Notes: generated from the letters alone by a model not told the origin. A stretch of 64,000 nucleotides of DNA from an uncultured Muribaculaceae bacterium (GCA_910586895.1 CAJUIW010000003.1:1-64000), one strand, 5' to 3'; shown: positions 36,103-44,649, counted from the first letter of the stretch. Numbers and translations are program-made.

Positions 36103-37902
36103 ATGGAATTCCTTGAAGAGTCCGTTGCACAAGAGATAACGGACCGTACCACCACTGAGCCCGCAGAAACTCCCACAACTGCCGAACCCGAAACCGCACC
36201 CGGCAAAGAGCTCCTGCTTGAAGAACTACGGAAAATCAACCTCCTTGACGAAGAGCAGATTGACCTTGAAGAAGTAGCACGTCTGAAACGCCAGTTCTAC
36301 ATCCGGCACAACGAGGAATCCCAAGCTAAATATCAGGAATACATAGCACAGGGAGGCAACGCCGAGGACTACGTGGCCGACCCCGACACCTGCGAAGCCG
36401 AATTCAAGGAACTGCTCGCCACCCTACGCGACAAAAAGCAGGCCCTCCGCCGCCGCATAGCCGAACAGCAGCTCCAGAACAGCCAGCGCAAAAGCGCCAT
36501 AATCGACGAACTCAAAGCCATCAGCGCCGACACCGACAACGTCAACCGCCAGTACCAGCGCGTCAAAGAACTACAGGCCGAGTTCAAAACCATAGGCGAC
36601 GTACCGCAGGAACACGCCACCGAACTATGGAAATCCTACACCGCAGCCATCGAACTCTTCTACGACCAGTGGAAAGTCAACAAAGAACTCCGCGACTACG
36701 ACTTCCGTAAAAACCTTGCCGAAAAACAGCTCCTGCTCGACGAAGCCGTGCGCCTCGGCGAAGAAGCCGACGTAATCACCGCATTCCACCGCCTCCAGGA
36801 GCTCCATCAGAAATGGCGCGAGACAGGCCCTGTAGCCAAAGAACTACGCGACGAGATATGGGACCGCTTCAAAGACGCATCAGCCACCGTCAACAAACGC
36901 TATCAGGCCCACTTCGAAGAACGCAAAGCCAAAGAACGCGAAAACGAACAAGCCAAGACACAGCTCTGCGAACGCATCGAAGCCATTGACCTGACCGAAC
37001 CCGCATCATACGCACGCTGGAACGAACTCACCAAACTGATAATCGACACCCAGGAAGAGTGGAAAAAACTCGGCTTCGCCTCACGCAAGACCAACAACGC
37101 CCTCTTCACACGCTTCCGCGCCGCCTGCGACGCTTTCTTCACCGCCAAAGCCGCATTCTTCAAAGAAATCAAGACCAATCTGGCCGAAAACCTCGAAAAG
37201 AAAACACGCCTTTGCGAACAAGCCGAAGCACTCAAGGACAGCACCGAATGGCGCAAGACAACCGACGCACTCGTAGAGCTCCAGAAACAATGGAAATCCA
37301 TCGGCGCCGTGCCCAAGAAACACAGCGATGCCATCTGGCGCCGCTTCATGGACGCATGTGACCACTTCTTCGAACAGAAAAAGAAATCCACATCAGCCGT
37401 ACGCCGCACCGAGCACGAAAACCTCAAGACAAAACAAGCCATCGTGGCACGCCTCACCGAGCTCAACGCCCCTGACTGCGCAGCCGACCGCGCCGAAGCC
37501 ATAGCCGAAATCAACCAGCTACGCACACGCTGGCAGGAGACCGGCCACGTACCCTTCCGCGACAAAGACAAACTCCACGACGCCTACCGCACCACCGTAG
37601 GCGAGCTCTTCGAAAAATACGACATCCGCGAAAACCGCGCACGCATGGCATCATTCGAAAACAACATCGAGCGCCTATCCTCCGACGACAACCGCCTCAT
37701 ACGCGAACGCGAACGCCTCATGCGCACACTCGAACAGCGCCGCAACGAGCTCAAGACCTACAACAACAACATGGGCTTCTTCAACTCCAAAACCAAATCA
37801 GGCGAACAGATCATGCGTGAAATGCAGCGCAAAATGCAGCACATCAGCACCGAAATCGCCGAAATCGAAAAGAAAATCACCCTCATCGACTCAAAGCTGT
37901 AA
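36103..37902 (+). CDS. DUF349 repeat protein
   Basis: 599-residue, highly charged, largely helical protein with several DUF349 repeats of about 70 residues. Each repeat has a Trp-centred core, for example LHQKWRETGPVAKELRDEIW, TQEEWKKLGFASRKTN, LQKQWKSIGAVPKKHSDAIW and LRTRWQETGHVPFRDKD. No signal peptide or membrane helix is seen, so it is probably cytoplasmic. The function of the family is not established. ATG 36103 is preferred over TTG 36097. The gene is unusual in base use: the coding strand is very poor in T and codons end mostly in C or A, more extreme than the neighbours. tRNA-Leu follows. Confidence 0.88.
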   Translation: MEFLEESVAQEITDRTTTEPAETPTTAEPETAPGKELLLEELRKINLLDEEQIDLEEVARLKRQFYIRHNEESQAKYQEYIAQGGNAEDYVADPDTCEAEFKELLATLRDKKQALRRRIAEQQLQNSQRKSAIIDELKAISADTDNVNRQYQRVKELQAEFKTIGDVPQEHATELWKSYTAAIELFYDQWKVNKELRDYDFRKNLAEKQLLLDEAVRLGEEADVITAFHRLQELHQKWRETGPVAKELRDEIWDRFKDASATVNKRYQAHFEERKAKERENEQAKTQLCERIEAIDLTEPASYARWNELTKLIIDTQEEWKKLGFASRKTNNALFTRFRAACDAFFTAKAAFFKEIKTNLAENLEKKTRLCEQAEALKDSTEWRKTTDALVELQKQWKSIGAVPKKHSDAIWRRFMDACDHFFEQKKKSTSAVRRTEHENLKTKQAIVARLTELNAPDCAADRAEAIAEINQLRTRWQETGHVPFRDKDKLHDAYRTTVGELFEKYDIRENRARMASFENNIERLSSDDNRLIRERERLMRTLEQRRNELKTYNNNMGFFNSKTKSGEQIMREMQRKMQHISTEIAEIEKKITLIDSKL

Positions 37903-38047
37903 TCCCCTCCCCTCTACAGCACCGTCCATACCATCAAAGCCGGAATCACCCCTCACCCGAGGCCGATTCCGGCTTTGCCATTTCACCCATCCACCACACA
38001 TCTCAGCATCATCCGCACAAAAAAATCAAAAAAACACACCAAAACAC

Positions 38048-38078
38048 TTGCACAAACCAAACAAAACCCCTACCTTTG
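38048..38078 (+). promoter_or_regulatory. tRNA-Leu promoter
   Basis: TTG at 38048-38050 and TACCTTTG at 38071-38078, spacing 20: a consensus Bacteroidetes promoter. Confidence 0.75.
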
Positions 38079-38088
38079 CAGCGCAAAA

Positions 38089-38169
38089 GCCCAGGTGGCG
38101 GAATGGTAGACGCGCTCGTTTCAGGTGCGAGTGCTGCGAGGCGTGCAGGTTCGAGTCCTGTTCTGGGCA
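38089..38169 (+). tRNA. tRNA-Leu (anticodon CAG)
   Basis: Class II tRNA of 81 bases. The acceptor stem gcccagg pairs with tctgggc. The anticodon arm ctcgt-ttcaggt-gcgag carries CAG, reading CUG. A variable arm (about 12 bases) precedes the T-arm gcagg-ttcgagt-cctgt. CCA is not encoded exactly. It marks the left edge of the accessory island that runs to about 44.9 kb. Confidence 0.94.
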
Positions 38170-38176
38170 CCCCATC

Positions 38177-38215
38177 AAAAGCGTAAGTAGTTGATTTTCA
38201 ACTACTTACGCTTTT
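38177..38215 (+). terminator. Terminator after tRNA-Leu
   Basis: Perfect 17-bp stem (aaaagcgtaagtagttg and complement) with a 5-base loop and a T-run. Confidence 0.88.
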
Positions 38216-38541
38216 TAAATTCACAATCTACCCCCCATAGTATGGGTCAGTACGGCGCATGGTAAAATGTCAGCGCCGCGACAAAGTCAGCGATTCAACT
38301 CCGCTGAATCGTCGTAAATCAACTTGGATAGACCGAATTTAGATTTATTCATATTCTTCAACGCAGTCCGGTCGGCTTGTCTCCTCTTTTACGCTGACAC
38401 ACCGCTGACAAAATCACTGACGAGACGGCACGACTTCTTTCATCGACTTTTTTTCTCATTGCTTTTTCTTATCGATCAATTTCTTCTTTCGCCAGACTTT
38501 CTCTCATCGTACAGATTCCCCTTTTCTCATCAGTATATATA

Positions 38542-38590
38542 CAAGTTCAGTTTAACTCGGGTATATATTACCCGACCTAAACTGAACTTG
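38542..38590. repeat. Long inverted repeat
   Basis: Outer arms of 13 bp (caagttcagttta and complement), a 3x3 internal mismatch, inner arms of 6 bp (cgggta/tacccg) and a 5-base AT loop. It is too long and symmetric for chance but has no T-run on either side. Confidence 0.75.
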
Positions 38591-38605
38591 GTTAATTGCT
38601 TCGAA

Positions 38606-38637
38606 AAAGCTCTCGATTGGTATGCATCGAAAGCTTT
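38606..38637 (-). terminator. Terminator-like hairpin at the end of the LRR region
   Basis: Arms aaagctctcgat (38606-38617) and atcgaaagcttt (38626-38637), one mismatch. On the minus strand TTTTT lies at the 3' side, so it could end the LRR transcript or a small transcript carrying the micro-ORF at 38678. Confidence 0.55.
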
Positions 38638-38677
38638 GAATGGAGTAAGTTAATTTATTCAAACGATATGTTGGGAT

Positions 38678-38749
38678 TTACTTCTTTAGTCTCGACTTAA
38701 TCCATGTCCACAACTCATGGAATAATTCTCCAGCGACTAATGCAAACAT
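38678..38749 (-). CDS. Possible 23-residue micro-ORF
   Basis: ATG to TAA frame encoding MFALVAGELFHELWTWIKSR and LKK: a hydrophobic, Trp-containing segment with a basic tail, like some small membrane peptides or type I toxins. It is followed 41 bases later by a terminator-like hairpin. No clear ribosome-binding site or -7 box is visible, so it may be chance. Confidence 0.22.
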   Translation of the reverse strand: MFALVAGELFHELWTWIKSRLKK

Positions 38750-39009
38750 AAACTACAGCATAGGCTTTCAAAATTTTATGTTCAACAATTTCAGCCTCAT
38801 ACCAGACTGTTCGCCCGCGAGAATCCACACTTCAGATTCTTGAAAGGACAAATTAAAGTGATAGCCCGGATTAAACCGAGCTATCTAATTCTCTTTGTAA
38901 TAGTAGTATTGTTACCTAGCTTCAAACAACAAACAATTACATAAAAAGATCACCGCTTTAATCACGACATCTGATTAGAGATTCTCAAGACGCAATATTG
39001 CAAATTGAC

Positions 39010-40674
39010 TCATATAACGATCTTAAAGGTTTTGTCGCCAATTTTGATAATTACTATTCCGGTAGGCAGATAACAGTGGTCTCCATTCTTTAAGCAATAG
39101 TTTGCAATTGTAGTACCTTCAATATTATAGATTTGAACAAAGATATCGTTTAAAGCCCTAATCCCATGATTTTCGACTAAAAAGCAGGGACGGTTGTTAT
39201 CGTAATGTATTACATCAATACTTGCATTTTCATCTTCTACAATATTCCAGAATCTTTTCCACACATCACTAGATGAGTATGCTTCTTTGCAACCATTCGG
39301 AACATGAAGGGTGGATTCAATGAAAATATTATCATTAAAAGCATATTCAGACAATATAGGAGGTATTTCTGCCTTAACGTGAATATCTGTTGCCGCAGAT
39401 TGGCTAAACCCTGAAAGAGATTGCAATCCTGCCCCGAAAAACAAATCCTTCAATGTTCCTGTCGAACTGAAACCTGATATTTTTTCAACTGAATCAGGAA
39501 ACCTCAACTCCAAAATCTGGGGAGTTGTCCCAAATATCGAACAGCTTTCTATAATATCATTCCAAATTATGTTTGTCAAATTCGAGCCTGATACTGAGTT
39601 TACATCTCCGATATTCACAAGAGTTTTACCATACTCGAATGTTGTTAACATCGATGTCTTCAGTGAAATTGACTTAGATGTGCTTGAACCACCTTTGCGA
39701 TATGTGAAGTTTTTTGTTTTAATGGGTCTCCCCCAATATGTATAATTGCAATTTGAGAAATTAAAGCCCCAAAACAAACCATAAACAGAAGTTCCACTTA
39801 CATAATTAACTGATTCTTTAATGAGAATATATCCATCATCATTTATAGAATATTCACCATATACATCTGGCGCGTATGAATAGGATTTGTATGTGGTTAG
39901 AGGTTCAACATTAAGAGGCATTTCTCCATCTTCAAGGATGAAATTGACAGGATTCAATGTTAGCAATAAATTATACGGAATCACAGTTACCATTTTCCCA
40001 ATCGTCAGATTCTCTGAACATGAATTTATCCACGGGTAACAATAGACATTCATATATTTTCCTTCTGTATTGTTTATGATTATATGAGTTTCAATTTCTT
40101 GGAATTCAGTTGCCCATCCTCCGTATTGTAGGTCTCTTAGAATTTTAAGTCGTTTGATTGGACAATGTGCAAATTGTCCAAAATAGTATTGTAAATTGCC
40201 CCGATATGAAGCTCCGCATACATCTTTAGGATAAAGCACTAACGGATCTGAGGACTCACATATGATTACGGAAGTCAACGAAGTGCATCCAAGGAAAGCA
40301 CTATGCCCCAACGCCTTACAAGCAGAGGGGATAACCACTTCTGATATGGAGGAACATCCTTCAAAGGCGGATACTCCAATTTTCTGCAACTTTTGAGCTT
40401 CCTGGAGATTCAGTTCAGTTATATCTCCACAATTCAGGAAGGCCCTATCGGAAATTTCAACTATATTGAAGGACTTGCCATTAAATGTAACAGAAGCCGG
40501 GATTGAAATACATCCGATATATTTCTCGGATTTTGCAATGACTCTGCAAGTCATGTCGTCAAGTGATAGGACTTCGTATCTGATTCCGTCAACCTCGAAG
40601 TCGTAGGCTGAAACCGACAGGAAAGATAGCATCATTGCCGCTATCATTCCAACTTTATGAATAATTTGCTTCAT
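39010..40674 (-). CDS. BspA-like leucine-rich-repeat surface protein with type IX tail
   Basis: 554 residues with a signal peptide (about 1-23, ending SVSAYDF). Residues about 60-135 carry LRR_5 (BspA/Treponema type) repeats, seen as IVEISDRAFLNCGDITELNL and KIGVSAFEGCSSISEVVIP. The middle is less repetitive, with a second LRR-like patch near 390-450 (LPDSVEKI-type segments). The C-terminus has the layout of a type IX secretion type A sorting domain: VQIYNIEGTTIANY, then LPTGIVIIKIGDKTFKIVI. It is thus probably exported and surface-attached. Base composition is AT-rich compared with core genes, in line with acquisition. A 79-codon gene lies 4 bases upstream. Confidence 0.85.
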   Translation of the reverse strand: MKQIIHKVGMIAAMMLSFLSVSAYDFEVDGIRYEVLSLDDMTCRVIAKSEKYIGCISIPASVTFNGKSFNIVEISDRAFLNCGDITELNLQEAQKLQKIGVSAFEGCSSISEVVIPSACKALGHSAFLGCTSLTSVIICESSDPLVLYPKDVCGASYRGNLQYYFGQFAHCPIKRLKILRDLQYGGWATEFQEIETHIIINNTEGKYMNVYCYPWINSCSENLTIGKMVTVIPYNLLLTLNPVNFILEDGEMPLNVEPLTTYKSYSYAPDVYGEYSINDDGYILIKESVNYVSGTSVYGLFWGFNFSNCNYTYWGRPIKTKNFTYRKGGSSTSKSISLKTSMLTTFEYGKTLVNIGDVNSVSGSNLTNIIWNDIIESCSIFGTTPQILELRFPDSVEKISGFSSTGTLKDLFFGAGLQSLSGFSQSAATDIHVKAEIPPILSEYAFNDNIFIESTLHVPNGCKEAYSSSDVWKRFWNIVEDENASIDVIHYDNNRPCFLVENHGIRALNDIFVQIYNIEGTTIANYCLKNGDHCYLPTGIVIIKIGDKTFKIVI

Positions 40675-40678
40675 GGAA

Positions 40679-40918
40679 TTAATCCTTTACTGTTAGATTT
40701 CCGAATTCACCATAGATTACGATAGAGTGAGGGTAGATTCCTTTGACTCTGTCAGGAATGTTTTTCATCCGTTCTTTGATTGCATCATCAGCAATGCCCC
40801 ATGCTATTAGTTTGTCTGATTCAGGCGTAATTTCTGCCGTCGAATAGAATTCGCAAGAATAATCTTTTTCGCGATAGACAAACTCAACACGATACAAATG
40901 GTATCCGTCTGTTGTCAT
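40679..40918 (-). CDS. 79-residue hypothetical protein upstream of the LRR gene
   Basis: Not recognised. A soluble acidic-basic mixed protein with no signal peptide or membrane helix, containing YRVEFVYREKDYSCEFYST and a C-terminal IVIYGEFGNLTVKD, mostly beta-like. It ends 4 bases before the LRR gene, so both share one mRNA. Its AT-rich codon use matches the LRR gene. A partner or immunity role for the LRR protein would be speculation. Confidence 0.6.
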   Translation of the reverse strand: MTTDGYHLYRVEFVYREKDYSCEFYSTAEITPESDKLIAWGIADDAIKERMKNIPDRVKGIYPHSIVIYGEFGNLTVKD

Positions 40919-40977
40919 ATTGTTTTCTCATGCCGCCGGACCCTCTCATTGGCTTATGATTGGTTTATATACAGAAA

Positions 40978-41068
40978 ACGTGAGGTCTGTACTGTTGCTC
41001 GTCCCACGTTCTGAGGCTCTGGAATTGCCCATTGGAGTTGAACGAGCAAACTTGCAGAGGCCTCACGT
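40978..41068 (-). repeat. Large imperfect inverted repeat
   Basis: Arms at 40978-41002 and 41042-41068. They match at both ends: acgtgagg/cctcacgt outside and ttgctcgt/acgagcaa inside, with a less regular middle. On the minus strand the hairpin is followed by TTTT. It would fold in a minus transcript that starts near 41279, so it could be a terminator or a structured RNA element before the 79-codon gene. Confidence 0.6.
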
Positions 41069-41083
41069 AGAATATGAATATGC

Positions 41084-41224
41084 CTATTTGCGGCACTCAC
41101 GTGTCGTATTAGGCGGAATATACATATCCACTAAGACATCTACTGTTTGCTGCATTCTTGACTCCAATAGAAATTTTCCAGATTTCAGAACGTCAAGAAA
41201 GAGCGTCGAGTAAACGCTTTCCAT
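41084..41224 (-). CDS. Possible 46-residue protein under a consensus promoter
   Basis: ATG at 41224 to TAG at 41084-41086, encoding MESVYSTLFLDVLKSGKFLL then ESRMQQTVDVLVDMYIPPNT and TRECRK. A purine-rich GGGAGGG stands about 13 bases before the ATG, which would be a strong ribosome-binding site, and a full consensus promoter lies 62 bases upstream. No family is recognised. A large hairpin follows 16 bases after the stop. It may be a small gene, a leader peptide, or part of a non-coding RNA. Confidence 0.4.
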   Translation of the reverse strand: MESVYSTLFLDVLKSGKFLLESRMQQTVDVLVDMYIPPNTTRECRK

Positions 41225-41271
41225 TATGTCTGCTGACCCTCCCGCATTGCCCGTGACCGGGCCTCTGCGAT

Positions 41272-41316
41272 GCGGTCTGCGACCGCAAAATTACAAAATT
41301 TATTTGATACAGACAA
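41272..41316 (-). promoter_or_regulatory. Consensus promoter with dyad at the start site
   Basis: Minus-strand -7 box TAATTTTG (41286-41293) and -33 TTG (41314-41316) with 20 bases between: near-perfect. A dyad gcggtc-tgc-gaccgc (41272-41286) covers the expected start site, and a second hairpin gcccg/cgggc lies about 20 bases into the transcript. The dyad could be an operator. Confidence 0.7.
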
Positions 41317-41343
41317 TAGATGGCTCAAAATCGGAGTGTTAAA

Positions 41344-41379
41344 AAGCCGTCGAAAGAGGATTGCATCTCTCGGCGGCTT
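41344..41379 (-). terminator. Terminator of the abortive-infection gene
   Basis: Arms aagccg (41344-41349) and cggctt (41374-41379) with further pairing inside; on the minus strand TTTTT follows. Confidence 0.7.
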
Positions 41380-41507
41380 GGAGATCGTGACAAGATTGGT
41401 TATTTTTTCGCATTTGACTTTGTATAAAATGTCCTGCAAAATAACCGTCATGCTTTCTATCATCTTTTCTCTTCAAATACGCTATCGCCCACCACGCACC
41501 CAATCCA

Positions 41508-42602
41508 CTAAGAAAACAGCTTGCGTAAAACCATTTTCAGAGCCTTGTTTATAGATGATGGTCTTTTACTTGCAAACCTCGTACTGCTCGGTATCTTATG
41601 AGGCGGTTCCGCTGGGAATCCATCATCATCAGTAGAGCAGTTTATCTCTTCATATTCGTACGTGATGTCGAAATAACTCCTTGGATTATAGCCATCAAGA
41701 TAGCCCTCCGGAATATTCTTCAACAGACTGTATTTCTTGATAAAATCCGCCTTTCTCCATTTCTTTCCAAATGGAGATATTACGTTAAAAAATAGTATAT
41801 ATAGTTCCGGATTTGACAATTGCGCCCTATATATCTTAATAAGCTCCCTCCTTTCTTCAGGCTTGAACTCTGCTTCTGTATCTATTAGCTTTATGGCATT
41901 ATACATATTCCGGAAATAAGCGCTCAGCACGGTATGATTGGCCTGACACAGACGCATCTCAGGATTGTTTTTTGAGTACTTCAACAATTCACGGATTATA
42001 GTCTTCCGGCATTCATAACACTGGATTTTCTCCTCGAAAAACTCTTTCCATGACTCTGAAAGCCCGTAATAAAACACCATGTATGCAATACTTGCTATAT
42101 CGTGCGCAGTCAACTGCGACCCACAATCCTCATTGATAAGATATAACGCCTGGAGCAACCTGTTCATTTGTATCTTGAATGCCACAAATCCCCGCTTTCC
42201 CTTTTCGCTTATATTTTTTCGTTCCGGCTTCGGAACCTCTATCTGGTCAAGATTCTTATAATGGTAATCTATCATCTGAAAAAACATATTCTTGACATTG
42301 TTTTTTCTATTCTCACATGTTTGCTTCAGAATCGAATAGGCTACGACAAGTACACTTAGAATTGCAAATAGCGACCCGATAAAGCCACCGACAAAATCGC
42401 CGAACTGCGATGCCAGGTTGGGGTCGATACCTAAGTCACCATCCCAACTGAAAAACGCCTTATTAAAAACGACAGCGATGAATACTATTGAAAAAGTAAT
42501 GCCAACAAGTAAAATTACATATTTCATTACCGCAAGCCATGAGCGCATGGAGCTTGGCATGAACTTTTGTATGTGATTTATAAGAATCTTGAAATAACGC
42601 AT
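41508..42602 (-). CDS. Putative AbiC-type phage abortive-infection membrane protein
   Basis: 364 residues. Two membrane helices lie at about 27-48 and 72-92, the second within FGDFVGGFIGSLFAILSVLV, a hallmark of the putative phage abortive infection (putAbiC) family. The cytoplasmic part has FFQMIDYHYKNLDQI and the late block LCQANHTVLSAYFRNMYNAI, then RAQLSNPELYILFFN, which also match the family layout as I know it. Such proteins are thought to limit phage growth by stopping the infected cell; that function is family-based. It has its own promoter (42638) and terminator (41344), forming a self-contained cassette inside the island. Base composition is AT-rich. Confidence 0.78.
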   Translation of the reverse strand: MRYFKILINHIQKFMPSSMRSWLAVMKYVILLVGITFSIVFIAVVFNKAFFSWDGDLGIDPNLASQFGDFVGGFIGSLFAILSVLVVAYSILKQTCENRKNNVKNMFFQMIDYHYKNLDQIEVPKPERKNISEKGKRGFVAFKIQMNRLLQALYLINEDCGSQLTAHDIASIAYMVFYYGLSESWKEFFEEKIQCYECRKTIIRELLKYSKNNPEMRLCQANHTVLSAYFRNMYNAIKLIDTEAEFKPEERRELIKIYRAQLSNPELYILFFNVISPFGKKWRKADFIKKYSLLKNIPEGYLDGYNPRSYFDITYEYEEINCSTDDDGFPAEPPHKIPSSTRFASKRPSSINKALKMVLRKLFS

Positions 42603-42637
42603 TTTTTATTCAAATCATCTAAGGTTGATACAATGCA

Positions 42638-42645
42638 CAAAGATA
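42638..42645 (-). promoter_or_regulatory. Abortive-infection gene promoter, -7 box
   Basis: TATCTTTG on the minus strand, an exact match, 36 bases before the ATG at 42602. Confidence 0.6.
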
Positions 42646-42667
42646 CGGTTTTCCACTGGGCATTAAA

Positions 42668-42702
42668 AAGAGCTGCGGCCACATGTGCGGGCCGCAGCTT
42701 TT
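42668..42702 (-). terminator. Terminator of the WG-repeat lipoprotein gene
   Basis: Arms agctgcggc and gccgcagct (9 bp, extended by A-T pairs) with an 11-base loop; a T-run follows on the minus strand, and on the plus strand TTT also follows. Confidence 0.8.
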
Positions 42703-42728
42703 ACCAAAATATTGTGTGTGTATGCTGC

Positions 42729-44504
42729 TCAGGCGACGCTGTCTGCTGCTCCGCTCACAAACCGTTCCATTGCGGCCTGATCCTCCTCATCGGTTTCCTC
42801 ATACTCCTCAGATAGTGCGGCTTGCTCATTTCCGGCCAGTATAGCATCAAGAATAGTGCTCTCAAAATCACTATCCGCCTTGGCAACAGCCATTGTAGTC
42901 ATCGCCGTCTTTCCCGCCTTAGACACATTGACCCAAAGCAGCAACGCGCCCTTCTTCAACAACGCTGAGTAGACATCGTTCTCATATTTTTTCATACCCT
43001 CCTTCACCACGGTGAAGCCTTTGGCCTTCAGAGCCTTCATTACAGCATCGTAGCCCGGCTTGCCAAACTCCGACTCGGCGGTAAGGAATGTTTCAAGCAT
43101 GTGAAGCTTCGATTCCGGATCGAATGCCTGACCGCCCGGCACATATCGTGCTATGTCACTGGTGAAATATGCCTCAGTTGATGTCCGGAACCGGTATCCC
43201 TTTTTAGTCAGGTCGCTGAGAGTGGCTTTGAAACGATAGCTATACGCATTCGCCGACTTTCCCTTAAACACCTCTGCGGCACTCTCCCCAAGGGAAGCGC
43301 CCGTCATGCCCGTATCCGTGATGTTATCCACCAATGAATTTGCCGCGGCCTCCACATTGAAGTAGTCCGATTCGATAAGCCCGGGAAACAATAGTAAGCT
43401 CACTTCATAAAACTCCTCTTTGGATATGGCCTTGCCCTCTTTATCCACCTGGGTGATAGTCTTGCCATCCTTCATGAAATAGCCGAACTTACCGGCACTT
43501 TCAATATCGTCGCATTCCATCCGCCCGGTTTCCTCACCATTCTTGTCAAGACGGAATGTCACGTTTTTCTCACCGCGCTTGACAGCGAAGAATGAATCCT
43601 CACCATCAAAATTGATCTTTTTATATTTCGGACGTATCACTATCTCACCGTCGAGGGTCATCACACCGGCATCGTCATCCTCATTTTCAAAAATGATATA
43701 TTTGGAATTATAGCTTGTTATTCTGTCGGCCTTGCCCGGGACGGCAGTCGGCTCCCCTTTCTTATCAAGGAGCAGATACTTGTCGTCGTTCTTCACAAGC
43801 ATATATCCGTCGATAAATCCATAGCTCACCATCTCGTATGAATCCTTCAGCTTGAACACCTCGTTTCCCTTCCGGTCAATCACTGAATACTTCATTTCCG
43901 TGCCTGTCGAATCCGACACCTGCTTGCCCACCAAAGCAAGCCCGCCGTTGAAGAATCCCGCAAAATCATAGTCAGGCTTTATTACGGGCTTGGCCGATGC
44001 GTCGAGGTAGCCCATCTTGCCATCCTCCATCGCTATGCCGAGCAGCCCCTCGTTATACATCGGGCGACACGACACTATCTCACGGCCATCAATCGGATCA
44101 AGTGTATATTTCACATTTGCCTTCTTATCAACCAGCGTTATACGCTCATTTGCGCGCACAACCGGTATCAGCCCCTCTCTCAACAATCCCGCATCCTTCA
44201 GATTATCGCAATTTGGTATCAGCTCCGGCTTGTCGCCGGTTGTTGAATAAAGACACACGGCATCCCCCTCTTTCACCGAAAGCACCCCGTTGACACTCGG
44301 TGAAGGCGTGTTCTTAAACTCATCTTCATAAACTATCTCCCCCTTCTGATTAATCATACTCCAGTTGCCCTTCTTCGACAGCTTAACCGGAATAAGATCC
44401 ACACTATCCCAGATATTTTCCGATTTATTTCCGGAACACGAAGCAAAAGTCACGGACAACGCCAGCGCAATAGCCAGCACAAAAAGATTCAGTTTTCTAT
44501 TCAT
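42729..44504 (-). CDS. WG-repeat lipoprotein
   Basis: 591 residues with a lipoprotein signal peptide (MNRKLNLFVLAIALALSVTF, lipobox FASC with Cys 23). The N-terminal two thirds carry WG (KWG)-type beta repeats of about 40-50 residues, seen as KKGNWSMINQKGEIVYEDEF, EDGKMGYLDASAKPVIKPDY and DRKGNEVFKL. The C-terminal part (about 400-560) is a separate domain that I do not recognise. A long acidic tail (EEYEETDEEDQAA) ends it. It should sit in the outer membrane or periplasm. It has its own promoter and terminator. Confidence 0.8.
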   Translation of the reverse strand: MNRKLNLFVLAIALALSVTFASCSGNKSENIWDSVDLIPVKLSKKGNWSMINQKGEIVYEDEFKNTPSPSVNGVLSVKEGDAVCLYSTTGDKPELIPNCDNLKDAGLLREGLIPVVRANERITLVDKKANVKYTLDPIDGREIVSCRPMYNEGLLGIAMEDGKMGYLDASAKPVIKPDYDFAGFFNGGLALVGKQVSDSTGTEMKYSVIDRKGNEVFKLKDSYEMVSYGFIDGYMLVKNDDKYLLLDKKGEPTAVPGKADRITSYNSKYIIFENEDDDAGVMTLDGEIVIRPKYKKINFDGEDSFFAVKRGEKNVTFRLDKNGEETGRMECDDIESAGKFGYFMKDGKTITQVDKEGKAISKEEFYEVSLLLFPGLIESDYFNVEAAANSLVDNITDTGMTGASLGESAAEVFKGKSANAYSYRFKATLSDLTKKGYRFRTSTEAYFTSDIARYVPGGQAFDPESKLHMLETFLTAESEFGKPGYDAVMKALKAKGFTVVKEGMKKYENDVYSALLKKGALLLWVNVSKAGKTAMTTMAVAKADSDFESTILDAILAGNEQAALSEEYEETDEEDQAAMERFVSGAADSVA

Positions 44505-44528
44505 GATATTAAATGATTTGTAACATCA

Positions 44529-44536
44529 CAAATATA
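44529..44536 (-). promoter_or_regulatory. WG-repeat lipoprotein promoter, -7 box
   Basis: TATATTTG on the minus strand, an exact match, 25 bases before the ATG at 44504. Confidence 0.6.
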
Positions 44537-44649
44537 GCACTAATAGCACAATTTCACAAACCGCCCGCCAAATTACGCGTACATACTCCCATATTTAACC
44601 GACATCCGCCCAACGGCAACAGTAATGTTTCAATTCCGTAGTCCGTGGT

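Larger units (their letters stand above)
38216..39009. other. AT-rich non-coding stretch after tRNA-Leu
   Basis: About 790 bases without a convincing gene. It is markedly richer in A and T than the flanking housekeeping DNA. It contains several dyads: cggcgc/gcgccg near 38252-38275, cgattca/tgaatcg near 38289-38312, the long inverted repeat at 38542-38590 and the terminator-like hairpin at 38606-38637. A 109-codon plus frame (38324-38653) lies across these hairpins and is not protein-like. It may be degraded mobile DNA. Confidence 0.55.

Noticed and set aside
38324..38653. 109-codon plus-strand open frame after tRNA-Leu
   Set aside because: It crosses the long inverted repeat and the terminator-like hairpin, is very rich in Phe, Leu and Ser from T-rich DNA, and has no plausible start signals.
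40920..41213. 97-codon plus-strand open frame
   Set aside because: It runs antisense through the large inverted repeat and the 46-codon frame, has no promoter box before it and no protein-like pattern.
41224..41463. 79-codon minus-strand frame across the promoter
   Set aside because: It begins upstream of the consensus promoter at 41286-41316 and crosses both promoter boxes. The frame used by the predicted transcript is the 46-codon one.
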